From: Bradyrhizobium prioriisuperbiae
GTDB lineage: Bacteria; Pseudomonadota; Alphaproteobacteria; Rhizobiales; Xanthobacteraceae
Length of the DNA stretch: 64,000 nucleotides
NCBI RefSeq assembly: GCF_032397745.1
Contig: NZ_CP135921.1
Coordinates: 620,001-684,000 of the forward strand
Direction: 5' to 3'
The notes below the pieces were generated by a model. It was not told the origin of the DNA. It saw nothing but the letters and a program-made list of their open reading frames with translations, and ran no database searches. The position numbers were made by a program, and so were the translations under genes. This document shows positions 44,430-53,473 of the stretch, one piece after another (positions within the stretch are counted from its first letter, which is position 1; every line of letters starts with the position of its first letter).

Positions 44430-45183
44430 GGAAAATAGGCTCCGACAAGGTCGACATCGACCGCGGCCGTGACAACGGAACATCGAGAATTTCGCGCACA
44501 CGCCCCGGCCTGCTGGTCATGACAACGATGCGGTCCGCCAGCAGCAGCGCCTCCGGAATGGAATGGGTGATGAACAGCACCGTTTTCGGCCGTTCGGTCC
44601 AGATCCGCAGCAGTTCGAAACTCATTTCGTCCCGCGTCAACGCATCGAGCGCGGAGAACGGCTCATCCATCAACAGGATGTCCGGATCGAGCAGCAGCGC
44701 GCGCGCAATCGCGACCCGCTGCTGCATGCCGCCCGACAGTTCATCCGGGCGGCGGGCGGCAAAATCCGTCAGGCCAACAAGGTCGAGGAGTTCGCGGGCC
44801 CGGTCGCGCTCGACGTCGGTGACCCGGCCGTATTTGTGGCGCATCGGAAACGTGACGTTGCCGAGCACGTCGAACCAGGGCAGCAAAGTCGGCTTCTGAA
44901 AAATGATGCCGATCTCATCACGCGGCTCCGTCACCGGCATCCCGAAGATGTCGACCTGTCCGGAGGTCGGCTGAATGAGGCCGGCGATCAATCGGAGCAA
45001 GGTCGATTTGCCGCAACCGGACGGGCCGAGCACGGCAACGAACTCGTGCCGTCCGATGTCGAAGGACAGTCCGTCGAGGGCGACGACGGGATTACCGTCG
45101 GTGCCTGCAAACCGCTGGCCAACGTCGGCGAAACGGATCACGGGCTCCGCGGTGCTCATCGCGGGCGATTGAGGGGTCGTCAC
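44374..45183 (-). CDS. ABC transporter ATPase (NitT/TauT/SsuB family)
   Basis: The 269-residue protein has Walker A GPSGCGKST, Q loop IFQKPTLLPWFDV, signature LSGGMQQRVAIARA, Walker B ILLMDEPFSALD and H loop FITHSIPEA. The GTG at 45183 makes a GTGA overlap with the upstream receptor gene, which argues for coupling. An internal ATG at 45159 would also keep the whole ATPase domain. It powers the importer with the two flanking gene products. Confidence 0.93.
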   Translation of the reverse strand: MTTPQSPAMSTAEPVIRFADVGQRFAGTDGNPVVALDGLSFDIGRHEFVAVLGPSGCGKSTLLRLIAGLIQPTSGQVDIFGMPVTEPRDEIGIIFQKPTLLPWFDVLGNVTFPMRHKYGRVTDVERDRARELLDLVGLTDFAARRPDELSGGMQQRVAIARALLLDPDILLMDEPFSALDALTRDEMSFELLRIWTERPKTVLFITHSIPEALLLADRIVVMTSRPGRVREILDVPLSRPRSMSTLSEPIFHELANHIRGRLFSRPVAA

Positions 45184-46169
45184 TTCAGGTAGTCGCGGCT
45201 GACGGCCGTTTCCGGATTGAGCTTTTCGAGCGGCAGGCCCTGCGCCTCGGCCACCCATTTCCAGGTTGTCGCCAGTAGCGCCGGCGCGAAGGCGCCGGGT
45301 CCGTCCTTTTTGGAGATATCGTTGACCATCAGCGGGATCGAGGCCCTCCACTGCTCCGCGGCGGTGTCCACACTGACCTCCGGCACCGCCGCTTTCAGCG
45401 CCTGTGCTGCGGCCATGGGATCGGCGATCGCCATCTCGGTCGCCTTCGCATAGGCCTTGAGGAACTTGCGCACCGTCTCCGGACGGCTGGTGAGCATTTT
45501 TTCCGACGCGAACACCGACAGACCGTACCCGTCAAAGCCGTAGCCCGACCAAGGCAGCGCCTTGAACGACTTGCCGACTTCGGTCAGCGGTCCGGCAAAG
45601 GCCGGCGCCACGGTGAGCCAGTTGATGGTCGCCGCGACCTTGCCGGTCGCCAGCATCGGCGCGAGCGCACCCGGATCGACCTTCAGCAGCTTGATGGCGT
45701 CCGGATTGACGCCGTTCGTCTTCAAGAGCAACGGCCATGACACATTGGAGGAGGAGAAGGTCGCGGTCGCGACCGTCTTTCCCTCGAGGTCCTTCAGACT
45801 GTTGATGCCGGCATCCTTGGTGGTGAAGATCGCGTCCGGCTGCAATGTGTAGATCGACATCACCGCCTTGACCGGGACGGCGTCGGCCGCCTTGGCCTGC
45901 AGCAGCGCCGCAAGCCCGCCGGTGCCCATGTCGGCGGAGCCGGTCGCCAGTTTGGTGACCACGTCGCTCGACCCGCGGCCGGACTGGATGGTGACCTTGA
46001 TCCCTTCGGCTTCGAACAGTCCCTTGTCGACACCGAGATACACCGCCGCCTTGTCGCCGGCCGGCAGCCAGTCGAGCATGAAGGTGACCTGTTCGGTTGC
46101 CGCGGCCGCATGGGCAAGTGTCAGCGTGACGGTGAGAACGGCGCAGGTCTGGGTGAAGCGTTTCATCAT
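45180..46169 (-). CDS. NMT1/SsuA-type periplasmic substrate-binding protein
   Basis: The 329-residue protein has a Sec signal (MMKRFTQTCAVLTVTLTLAHAAAAT). The NMT1/THI5 fold opens EQVTFMLDWLPAGDKAAVYLGVDKGLFEAEGIKVTI and continues with the ligand region SGRGSSDVVTKLATGSADMG. AGGAG lies 6 nt before the ATG. Relatives bind pyrimidines (HMP), sulfonates, nitrate or riboflavin. The WLP start is common in pyrimidine/thiamin-precursor and other NMT1 receptors, so a heterocycle is possible but unproven. Confidence 0.9.
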   Translation of the reverse strand: MMKRFTQTCAVLTVTLTLAHAAAATEQVTFMLDWLPAGDKAAVYLGVDKGLFEAEGIKVTIQSGRGSSDVVTKLATGSADMGTGGLAALLQAKAADAVPVKAVMSIYTLQPDAIFTTKDAGINSLKDLEGKTVATATFSSSNVSWPLLLKTNGVNPDAIKLLKVDPGALAPMLATGKVAATINWLTVAPAFAGPLTEVGKSFKALPWSGYGFDGYGLSVFASEKMLTSRPETVRKFLKAYAKATEMAIADPMAAAQALKAAVPEVSVDTAAEQWRASIPLMVNDISKKDGPGAFAPALLATTWKWVAEAQGLPLEKLNPETAVSRDYLK

Positions 46170-46209
46170 AACGGGCTCCTGACACGGGGTTTCGCGGGCA
46201 ATTGCGGGA

Positions 46210-47043
46210 TCATTCGAGACCGCCGGAGCGGCTTTGATGGACAACGGATGCCTCACCGCCATGACCGGACAGAGCAAGCGGCGTGCCACGATCATCAATA
46301 AGGAATGGAATTAGAACGTCGGCGAGCAGACCGGGAGCCGCGAGATGCGGGGCGTGACCGGTCGGCAGCGTCACCACGTCCGCGCCTGGCACCAGCGCCT
46401 GCATCCGTCGCTGGCAGGGCAGGATGATCGAGCGATCGGCTTCCGCCTCCACATAGAGCCGCGACACCCTGCCGAACCGTTCAGATGTCAGGCCGACACG
46501 GATATCGCGCCCGCGCTCCGGCTGTGGCGTGAGCCGCGCGGCGGCCGCCCGTGCGTCGCCGTCGGCGCAATCGTGGAAGAAATAGGCAAGCGCGGCGGGC
46601 GCCGGCACGCGACTCGTCAATCCATCATCGGACCACACGAGATGCGGCCCAATCCCGATCACATCCGGATGATCGGCACGCAGTTCCGCGACGAGATCGG
46701 CGAACGCCATGCCATCCGGCAGCATCATGCCGGCGATATAGACGATGCGGTTTATGCGCTCCGGAAACCGTTCGGCCACGGCCGACGCGATCATGCCACC
46801 GCCGGAATGGGCGACAAGGCTGACCGGCTGCGCGAACTGCTCCAGAATTTCACCGACATGGACGACGTAGCGGTCGAGCGACACGTCGGTCGGCGTAACG
46901 TCATCGCGACCATTACCCGGCAGGTCGACGGCAACTGCCGCGATGCCGGCCTTGCGCACCAAGTGGGATTTGAAATGATCCCACACCCAGGCGCCCTGCC
47001 AGGCGCCGTGGATCAGCACGACGGGATCAGGCGCTCCGCTCAT
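46210..47043 (-). CDS. alpha/beta hydrolase (operon member)
   Basis: The 277-residue protein has oxyanion strand VVLIHGAWQGAWVWDHF, nucleophile elbow VAHSGGGMIAS near residue 87 and catalytic His in PTGHAPHLAAP. It resembles the plant methylesterase / hydroxynitrile-lyase branch of the fold in its HGAWxGAWxW opening. The start overlaps the 2OG oxygenase stop (ATGA), so both are made together. It may hydrolyse an ester or amide of the transported compound. Confidence 0.85.
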   Translation of the reverse strand: MSGAPDPVVLIHGAWQGAWVWDHFKSHLVRKAGIAAVAVDLPGNGRDDVTPTDVSLDRYVVHVGEILEQFAQPVSLVAHSGGGMIASAVAERFPERINRIVYIAGMMLPDGMAFADLVAELRADHPDVIGIGPHLVWSDDGLTSRVPAPAALAYFFHDCADGDARAAAARLTPQPERGRDIRVGLTSERFGRVSRLYVEAEADRSIILPCQRRMQALVPGADVVTLPTGHAPHLAAPGLLADVLIPFLIDDRGTPLALSGHGGEASVVHQSRSGGLE

Positions 47044-48026
47044 GCCGCGTAGGTCCGCCGATACATCTCCTGCAGATGTCCCTCGACCGTTGTCGGCGGA
47101 TAGATCGCTCGCTCGCCGGGTGCGAGACAGTTCGGCAGGCACACCACCTCGTGGTCCGGGTTGCCCGAATAGAAAAAGGGAACCGAATAGCGCTCGCGTC
47201 CCGACGCATTGACGACCCTGTGCAGGGTCGAGCGATAGCGGTCATTGGTCCAGCGCGCGATCATGTCGCCGAGATTGACGACAAAGGTGCCGGGCACGGC
47301 ATCGGCGTGAATCCATTGCCGGCTTGCCGAATCCTGCACCTGGAGCCCGCCGACCGTATCCTGCAGCAACAGCGTCAGACCGCCGAAATCGGTGTGAGCG
47401 CCCGCGCCCTTCTCGCCGGGCGCGGCGTCCGCCGGCTGCGGCGGATAGTGCAGCAGCCGCAACGTCGTGATCGGATCGCGGCAGAAAGCAGCGAAATGGT
47501 CTTCCGGTAAATCGAGCGACAACGCGATGCCGCACATCAGCCGCTCTCCGAGATCGAGCATCGCGGCAAAATAGGCCTGCATCACCGGCCTGAATGCGGG
47601 CATGTCCGCCGGCCACAGATTGGGGCCGCGATTAAAGCGGCGCGCCATCACCCGCGGATCGTCCAGCGCGAATTCGGGGCCGATATAGAAGCTCTCCTTG
47701 AGATCGGGCGGAGCGCCCGCTTCCAACGTCTGCGCCCGCAGCGGTTCGTAGCCGCGATTGCAGAACGAGCGCGACTTGTCGACAGCCGCCTTGGTCGGCG
47801 CCGGCTGGTCGAAGAAACGTTTGCTCTCGGCAAACACCGCCTCGATCAAGCCGGACGGAATGCCGTGCTCCGCGACATAGAAGAAGCCTTTGTCGAGGCA
47901 GGCGGCCCGCAAGAGAGCGCCGACAGCCCGGCGACGCCCGAGATCGGACGACGACAGATCGCCGACGGCGATGATCGGAAGGCTGCCGGTGGACATCCGG
48001 CTTGCCTCAAGTGCGAGATCCACCAC
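47040..48026 (-). CDS. 2-oxoglutarate/Fe(II)-dependent dioxygenase, isopenicillin-N-synthase family
   Basis: The 328-residue protein has a DIOX_N-like N-terminus (KGFFYVAEHGIP) and a jelly-roll core. The iron ligands are HTDFG near residue 212 and the His in STLHRVV near 268, and the 2OG-binding RYSVPFF follows. The start is one of two consecutive GTG codons after GGGAG. It leads the operon with the hydrolase, ABC importer and deaminase, and a LysR gene sits 92 bp upstream. IPNS-like enzymes include thymine-7-hydroxylase, so a heterocyclic substrate is possible. Confidence 0.88.
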   Translation of the reverse strand: MVDLALEASRMSTGSLPIIAVGDLSSSDLGRRRAVGALLRAACLDKGFFYVAEHGIPSGLIEAVFAESKRFFDQPAPTKAAVDKSRSFCNRGYEPLRAQTLEAGAPPDLKESFYIGPEFALDDPRVMARRFNRGPNLWPADMPAFRPVMQAYFAAMLDLGERLMCGIALSLDLPEDHFAAFCRDPITTLRLLHYPPQPADAAPGEKGAGAHTDFGGLTLLLQDTVGGLQVQDSASRQWIHADAVPGTFVVNLGDMIARWTNDRYRSTLHRVVNASGRERYSVPFFYSGNPDHEVVCLPNCLAPGERAIYPPTTVEGHLQEMYRRTYAA

Positions 48027-48118
48027 GTTCTCCCTTCAATCGGTCGGTCACAAACCCTAGCGGGCGTCCCCTGATCGACGAAGAAGAGAATATCGCTCTG
48101 CCTGATGCCGAATCGGCA

Positions 48119-49054
48119 TCACCCAGCTTGCGCCGGCGGTTTCATTTCGGCGGCTTCCCGATCCCGCAATTCCTCCGCCAGAATCTGCAACATCAAGTCG
48201 AGCGTTGCCGGCGGTGCCCGGCCGGCGCGAACATAGACACCGAGATCGCTCCAGATCGGCCCTCCGGCATCGAGCGGCACATGGACCAGCCGCCGTTCGG
48301 CAATCAACCGTTCGAGGCCGACCCTGGTCTGAAAGGCGATGCCGATGCCACGCTCCGCAAGCTCGCGCATCAGTTCGATCGACGACGAGCGGATCACCGG
48401 CTGGATGTTGCGCGGCAGACGCGCGAGCGCCGGCGCCAGCAGTTGCCCGATCGACAGATCGCCGCTCGGCATGATCACGGGGTAATCAAAGCACGCCGAG
48501 AGCCCGATCTTGTCGCGGCCGGCCAGCGGATGGTCGGGCGCCATGATGGCGCCGAGCCGAAAGCGGGCCAGCGCGACTTGACGCAACTCGGATTGGCGCG
48601 GCAGCGCAAACGCAATGCCGATATCCGCATCGCCTTCGGCGACAGCCCTCGGAATGGCGAATGACCCCATCGATTCAGCGGTCACCGTGACCCGAGGCGT
48701 TCGCTCGCGCAGCCGCCCGATCACTGCCGGAAGCAGCGCCCCGCAGACACCCTCGACTGCGGCGACCGACACATGGCCGATGCGAGCGCCCTTGAGGCCT
48801 TCGATGTCCGATCGCGCCCGCTCGAGATCTTGCAACACCACAAGGACGTGGCGGGCCATCGCCTCGCCGGCCGAGGTCAGTTTGATGCCGCCGGGAAAAC
48901 GTTCGAACAGCGGCGCGCCGACCTCGGCTTCAAGCTTCAGGATCTGGCGGTTGACCGCCGAGGACGCGACGTTGAGGCGCCGCGCCGCCTCGCGGATGGA
49001 GCCGGCGCGGCGGACGGCATCGAAATAGAGCAAGGCAGCAGCATGGATGCGCAA
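48119..49054 (-). CDS. LysR-family transcriptional regulator (probable operon regulator)
   Basis: The 311-residue protein has an N-terminal HTH (LLYFDAVRRAGSIREAARRLNVASSAVNRQI) and a type 2 periplasmic-binding-fold effector domain. It lies 92 bp upstream of, and in the same direction as, the oxygenase/ABC block. It is therefore the likely regulator of that operon, although LysR genes are more often divergent from their targets. The effector could be the imported compound. Confidence 0.88.
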   Translation of the reverse strand: MRIHAAALLYFDAVRRAGSIREAARRLNVASSAVNRQILKLEAEVGAPLFERFPGGIKLTSAGEAMARHVLVVLQDLERARSDIEGLKGARIGHVSVAAVEGVCGALLPAVIGRLRERTPRVTVTAESMGSFAIPRAVAEGDADIGIAFALPRQSELRQVALARFRLGAIMAPDHPLAGRDKIGLSACFDYPVIMPSGDLSIGQLLAPALARLPRNIQPVIRSSSIELMRELAERGIGIAFQTRVGLERLIAERRLVHVPLDAGGPIWSDLGVYVRAGRAPPATLDLMLQILAEELRDREAAEMKPPAQAG

Positions 49055-49266
49055 TGAGCAAGTCCTCAGGAAAATAGATTACGCCACCGTGCCATGGCGA
49101 AGCGGTTCGATCGAGTCTCACCTGCCTGCTCTCTTCGCAGGGCCGACCGGTGTTTGTTTTGTACACACCCGCCATGCCGGTGCGCGCCCCTGCGCCGTTG
49201 CGCAACACCACCGGGCGCGACATCATCGCACGCGCGGACAGGTTTCTTGAGAAAGAGGTAACGCCG

Positions 49267-49848
49267 ATGCTAACGCTGTACTTCGTCCCAGGGGCAAGTT
49301 CGATGGCGGCGCACATCGCCCTGCATGAAATCGGCGTACCGTTCGAAGCCCATCCGCTGTCGTTTGCCCGCAAGGAGCAGCGCACGCCGGAATTTCTCGC
49401 ACTCAACCCGGAAGGCAAGGTCCCGACACTTCTGATCGACGGACGGCCGCTGACCGAGGTAGCCGCCATCCTGTTCTATCTCGCCAAACGCTATCCGCAG
49501 GCGCAGTTGCTGCCACACGACGACATCGAGGAGGAAGCCCAGGCGATCTCCTGGATGTCATTCATCGCCGCAACGGTGCATCCGGCGCGCCGGCAGGGCC
49601 TCGACCACGCGACGCAGATCTACGGCCTCGCCGACCGCCGCCTCGGCGCGCGCAAATGGGTGTTGGAGAAATATTCGATCGCCGATATTCATCTGTTCCG
49701 CCTGTTCTGGCGTTTCTCCAGCTCGCTGAAGCCGTATCCCGACGCGTTTCCCAATCTCTCGGCGCATCTTGAACGCATGCTGCAGCGGCCGGCCGTGCAG
49801 CGGACGATCGTGGTCGAGGCCGCCATCGGCTATGAACTCCCGTCCTGA
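49267..49848 (+). CDS. glutathione S-transferase family protein
   Basis: The 193-residue protein has a thioredoxin-fold N-domain (LYFVPGASSMAAHIALHEIGVPFEA) with the cis-Pro loop KVPTLLIDG and the glutathione gamma-glutamyl site LTEVAAILFYLA. A helical C-domain follows. The ATG at 49267 has GAGG at 9 nt; the frame opens earlier without support. It is cytosolic. Its TGA is immediately followed by the MerR pseudogene, which may once have controlled it. Confidence 0.9.
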   Translation: MLTLYFVPGASSMAAHIALHEIGVPFEAHPLSFARKEQRTPEFLALNPEGKVPTLLIDGRPLTEVAAILFYLAKRYPQAQLLPHDDIEEEAQAISWMSFIAATVHPARRQGLDHATQIYGLADRRLGARKWVLEKYSIADIHLFRLFWRFSSSLKPYPDAFPNLSAHLERMLQRPAVQRTIVVEAAIGYELPS

Positions 49849-49855
49849 CCCCGCA

Positions 49856-50661
49856 ACGCAGCGGCATCTCCGTCCGGCGGCTGCGCTTCTATTCCGACGA
49901 GGGGCTGCTGCCACTCACAGGCCGCACCGAGAGCGGCTATCGCGTCTACTCCAACGAAGACCTCGTGCACCTCGACTTGATTCACTGTGCTACGCCGGCC
50001 TCGGTATCGAGGTCATTCGCGAGGTGCTCTCGCGCGAACCGTCGCTGCGCGATGCGCTGACGCTGCGCGCGCCCGAACTGACCGAAGTCAACATGGGGAG
50101 AGGCTGGACCATGACCACCCTGCCCCGTGCCGTTGCCGCCGCGTCATTGAACACTTTTACGATCAGGTGTCCGAGGGCAACGGCATCGACCGCGAGTGGG
50201 CGCGGCAGATGATCGAGGCCAGCCCCCCGGAGCTGCCCGACGACCCAACACAGTGCGACGCCTGGATTGAGCTCGCCGGTATCCTCGCCGACCCCGCGTT
50301 CATCACCAACATGCGCACCAACGAAGTTCTGGACCGAGGATTCGATCACGCCGCCTATGCGGAGGCGACGACGGCCATGGTGGCCAAAGCCCGTGCGGCC
50401 ATGGCACAGGGGCTGGACCCCACTTCGGATGCGGGCGGTGCCCTCGCCCGGGAATGGATCGCGGTTTTGGCACAAACGCTGGGGCGGAAGCCGGACCGGG
50501 CGTCCCGGGACTGGCTGCGCCAGGCCCATGCCGCCCATGATCCAAAGGCCGCGCGGTACTAGGAGCTGGTTGCCATCCTGAAGGGGCAGCCGCAGGACGT
50601 CAGCCCAAACCGGGAGTGGGGCTGGATGGTCACGGCCATGAAGCACCATCTGGCCGACTGA
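49856..50661 (+). pseudogene. decayed MerR-family regulator (two frameshifts, nonsense codon, missing start)
   Basis: Three frames together spell one MerR protein. From 49860 the sequence reads SGISVRRLRFYSDEGLLPLTGRTESGYRVYSNEDLVHLDLI, the HTH and wing, without an N-terminus. A shift near 49985 continues as GLGIEVIREVLSREPSLRDAL. A second shift near 50110 leads to the effector half, IEHFYDQVSEGNGIDREWARQMI and SPPELPDDPTQCDAWIELAGIL. A TAG at 50560-50562 then interrupts a frame that runs on to the TGA at 50661. The ELPDDPT...AWIELA segment is a pattern I associate with actinobacterial MerR proteins. Confidence 0.8.
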
Positions 50662-50840
50662 ACAGGGGGAAATCACTCGAATTCGGCTCAAAATGGCACA
50701 ATTGCGGGAGTGTTTTGCAAACCCTTCCAGGATGCCGCCCTAGACGTTAATGGATTTTAACGATATCGCTCTGGTGCTCCGGCGCAGGTATCCCCATGAC
50801 GGCTGCCCGCCCGGGACGCGTGGAATTGGGGTGTCAGCGC

Positions 50841-51479
50841 ATGGATTGGCGAAGCCGCACGTCAGGGCTGAAGGCATTGGGCCTGGTCCGGCTGCTGCTT
50901 GTGGCGGCGTGCGGGGCGACCGTGGCTGGCTGCGCCGGCGGCGCAGACTCCTATCAGGGCCCGATGGCCGCCATGGCCTCGGCCTCCGTGCCCGCCGGCG
51001 GCCGTACCGTGACCTTCGAATCCATCGATGGGCCGCCGCCGCAGGTGTTCGACCGCTTCGTGCGGGTGCTCGACAACGAATCGCAAACCCGCAATGTGGC
51101 CATCGTTTCCCGCGACTCCGCCGCCGGCTACCGTATCCGCAGCTATCTCGCGGCCCAGGTGCGCGGCGGCCGCACCATTATCGCCTGGGTCTGGGATGTC
51201 TACGACGGCAACCAGCAGCGCACGCTGCGACTGAGCGGCGAGGAACAGGGCGGCAAGGCCGGGCGTGACGCCTGGGCCGTCGCAGACGAGCCGTTGCTGC
51301 GCCGGATCGCGCAAGCCGGGCTGATCAGCCTGTCCGGCTTCGTCAATGGAACCGCACCGCCCGACCTGCCGGCCGAGCCGCCGGCCGCCTCATCGGGCCC
51401 GGCTATTGCCTCAGCGGATGCTATTTTCCGCGAATCCTCCGCCGAAAGCAGCAAAGCTCTGGGCTTCAGCGCCCATTAG
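50841..51479 (+). CDS. lipoprotein of unknown function
   Basis: The 212-residue protein has a basic, hydrophobic leader and lipobox VAGC, giving a lipidated Cys near residue 31. The mature part contains VTFESIDGPPPQVFDRFVRVLDNE and a mixed alpha/beta region, with an Ala/Pro/Ser-rich C-terminus. It would be processed by Lgt/LspA and held at the inner or outer membrane. An in-frame ATG at 50796 is possible but adds a non-signal-like segment. No function is assigned. It precedes prs by 207 bp on the same strand. Confidence 0.8.
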   Translation: MDWRSRTSGLKALGLVRLLLVAACGATVAGCAGGADSYQGPMAAMASASVPAGGRTVTFESIDGPPPQVFDRFVRVLDNESQTRNVAIVSRDSAAGYRIRSYLAAQVRGGRTIIAWVWDVYDGNQQRTLRLSGEEQGGKAGRDAWAVADEPLLRRIAQAGLISLSGFVNGTAPPDLPAEPPAASSGPAIASADAIFRESSAESSKALGFSAH

Positions 51480-51686
51480 GCTGCTTTTACGCAGGAAAAC
51501 AGCCTGCGACGTATTGCCAGCCCGGCAGGCTCCTTGCTATTTCCTCGCTCGCGCTCGGCCCCGGCCGGAGCGGTTTTTGAGTCATCTGCAGCGGACACGT
51601 CGAAGGCGCTGGCAAGAGCGAACTTCGCATTCGGGACATCGGGTATGTTGAAGACCGTCGGCACAATGACACGGGGAGAAGCGTCG

Positions 51687-52640
51687 ATGTCGGCGAAAAA
51701 CGGGGCGATCAAACTCATCGCCGGCAATTCGAACCCCGCTCTGGCCGAGGCCATCGCAGCCGGGCTCGGCCTGCCGCTCACCAAAGCCGTGGTCCGGCGC
51801 TTCGCCGACATGGAGATCTTCGTCGAAATCCAGGAAAACGTGCGCGGCATGGATGTCTTCATCATCCAGTCGACCTCGTATCCGGCCAACGACCATCTGA
51901 TGGAATTGCTTATCATCACCGATGCGCTGCGCCGTGCTTCGGCACGCCGCATCACAGCCGTGCTGCCGTATTTCGGCTATGCCCGCCAGGATCGCAAAGC
52001 CGGAGGCCGCACGCCGATTTCGGCGAAACTTGTGGCCAACATCATCACCCATGCCGGCGCCGACCGCGTCATGACGCTCGACCTGCACGCCGGGCAGATC
52101 CAGGGCTTCTTCGACATCCCGACCGACAATCTTTATGCCTCGCCGGTGATGGTGCGCGACATCAAGGACCGGTTCGACCTGTCCAACCTGATGGTGGTGT
52201 CGCCCGATGTCGGCGGCGTGGTGCGCGCCCGCGGTCTCGCCAAACGCATCAACGCTCCGCTCGCCATCATCGACAAGCGGCGCGAGCGCGCCGGCGAATC
52301 CGAAGTGATGAACGTGATCGGCGACGTCGAGGGTTACACCTGCATCCTGATCGACGACATCGTGGATTCCGGCGGCACCCTGGTGAACGCGGCCGACGCG
52401 CTGCTCGCCAACGGCGCCAAGGAAGTCTATGCCTACATCACCCACGGCGTGCTGTCGGGCGGTGCCACTGCCCGCATCGCCTCCTCGAAGCTGAAGGAGC
52501 TGGTGATCACCGACTCGATCCAGCCGACCGAAGCCGTGCGTCTCGCCCACAACATCCGTGTGCTCTCAATCGCGAGCCTGATCGGCGAAGCCGTCGGGCG
52601 CACCGCGGCAGAAGAGTCGGTCTCCAGCCTGTTCGACTGA
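51687..52640 (+). CDS. prs: ribose-phosphate pyrophosphokinase
   Basis: The 317-residue protein has the class I PRPP synthetase features: [35 protein letters not shown], the flexible-loop region [39 protein letters not shown] and the PRPP-binding [14 protein letters not shown]. It makes PRPP from ribose-5-phosphate and ATP for nucleotide, histidine and NAD synthesis. GGGGAG lies 8 nt before the ATG at 51687. The frame is open further upstream, but that part lacks coding character. Confidence 0.97.
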   Translation: MSAKNGAIKLIAGNSNPALAEAIAAGLGLPLTKAVVRRFADMEIFVEIQENVRGMDVFIIQSTSYPANDHLMELLIITDALRRASARRITAVLPYFGYARQDRKAGGRTPISAKLVANIITHAGADRVMTLDLHAGQIQGFFDIPTDNLYASPVMVRDIKDRFDLSNLMVVSPDVGGVVRARGLAKRINAPLAIIDKRRERAGESEVMNVIGDVEGYTCILIDDIVDSGGTLVNAADALLANGAKEVYAYITHGVLSGGATARIASSKLKELVITDSIQPTEAVRLAHNIRVLSIASLIGEAVGRTAAEESVSSLFD

Positions 52641-52651
52641 CGTCGATAGGC

Positions 52652-52681
52652 TGCGGAGACGGCGCGAACGCCGCCTCCGCA
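52652..52681. terminator. GC-rich hairpin between prs and ribH2 (weak terminator)
   Basis: TGCGGAG-A-CGGCG and CGCCG-C-CTCCGCA pair with a CGAA loop between converging genes. There is no T-run, so it may act as a weak or factor-dependent terminator. Confidence 0.5.
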
Positions 52682-52701
52682 TGAGTTGCCTCGCATTATC
52701 T

Positions 52702-53247
52702 TCAGTCGAGCCCGGCGACGACCTGGCTGCCGAGGTGATCCAGGCTGAGCAGCGTATTCACGCAAGCCTGCGCCACCTCAACGCCTTTGGTCGCGAAATG
52801 CTGCCGGAAGAAATCGACATGCGCCGCGTGCTCATGAAACTGCTGTGGCGTGAGCACCGCGGAGAAGATCGGAATTTCAGTCTGCAGTTGCACCTGCATT
52901 AGCGCATTGATCACGGTAGAGGCCACGAATTCGTGCCGGTAAATGCCGCCGTCGACCACGAGCGCGGCCGCGACGATCGCGGTGTAGCGCCCTGTCTTGG
53001 CGAGCAACTGCGCGTGCAGCGGAATTTCGTAGGCGCCGGGAACCTCGAACAGGCCAACCTGGCTTTCCGGGATGCCCTGCGCCGCAGCCTCCTTCAGGAA
53101 CGCCAGCCGGCAGGCCTCGACGATCTCGCGATGCCAGGACGACTGGATGAAAGCCACGCGATGCGGCTTTGTAAAGCGACGCGGCTCGACTGGCGATGTT
53201 GGAGTGGGAGTTGAGTTTGACGTGATGTCGTTAGTCATCTGATTCAT
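52702..53247 (-). CDS. ribH2: 6,7-dimethyl-8-ribityllumazine synthase, RibH2 type
   Basis: The 181-residue protein matches the type II lumazine synthase of Rhizobiales: IAFIQSSWHREIVE-like start (VAFIQSSWHREIVEACRLAF), FEVPGAYEIPLHAQLLA, RYTAIVAAALVVDGGIYRHEFVA and the catalytic His in QFHEHAAHVDFF. It condenses the pyrimidine and butanone phosphate precursors of riboflavin. The ATG at 53247 has AAGGA at 7 nt. An FMN riboswitch precedes it, so expression falls when FMN is plentiful. Confidence 0.95.
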   Translation of the reverse strand: MNQMTNDITSNSTPTPTSPVEPRRFTKPHRVAFIQSSWHREIVEACRLAFLKEAAAQGIPESQVGLFEVPGAYEIPLHAQLLAKTGRYTAIVAAALVVDGGIYRHEFVASTVINALMQVQLQTEIPIFSAVLTPQQFHEHAAHVDFFRQHFATKGVEVAQACVNTLLSLDHLGSQVVAGLD

Positions 53248-53321
53248 GGCTCTTCCTTGTTAGGACCAGAATCAGGGCACACGGGCCATCAGCCGCGCGT
53301 GAACGCAGCTGTCGTTTCCCG

Positions 53322-53473
53322 TTCTCTTTCATCCGGACTTTAACCGTCGGCTTCGGAATCACACCGAATCTGCTGACCTCACCAGCTTCCCCGAAGGGCA
53401 ACCGGTGAGCGCTCGCGGGCTTAGGCCACAGAGACCCTTACCGCCGGTGGGGACTTTCACCCCGCCCTGAGAA
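53322..53473 (-). promoter_or_regulatory. FMN riboswitch (RFN element)
   Basis: The minus strand shows the RFN core: GGGCGGGGTGAAAGTCCCC then ACCGGCGGTAAGGG, a central multi-branched region with GAAGCTGGTGAG, and the closing segment GATTCCGAAGCCGACGG..AGTCCGGATGAAAGAGAACG. It lies 75 nt before the ribH2 ATG. No terminator hairpin with a T-run lies between the element and the gene, so control may be on translation. Confidence 0.95.
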
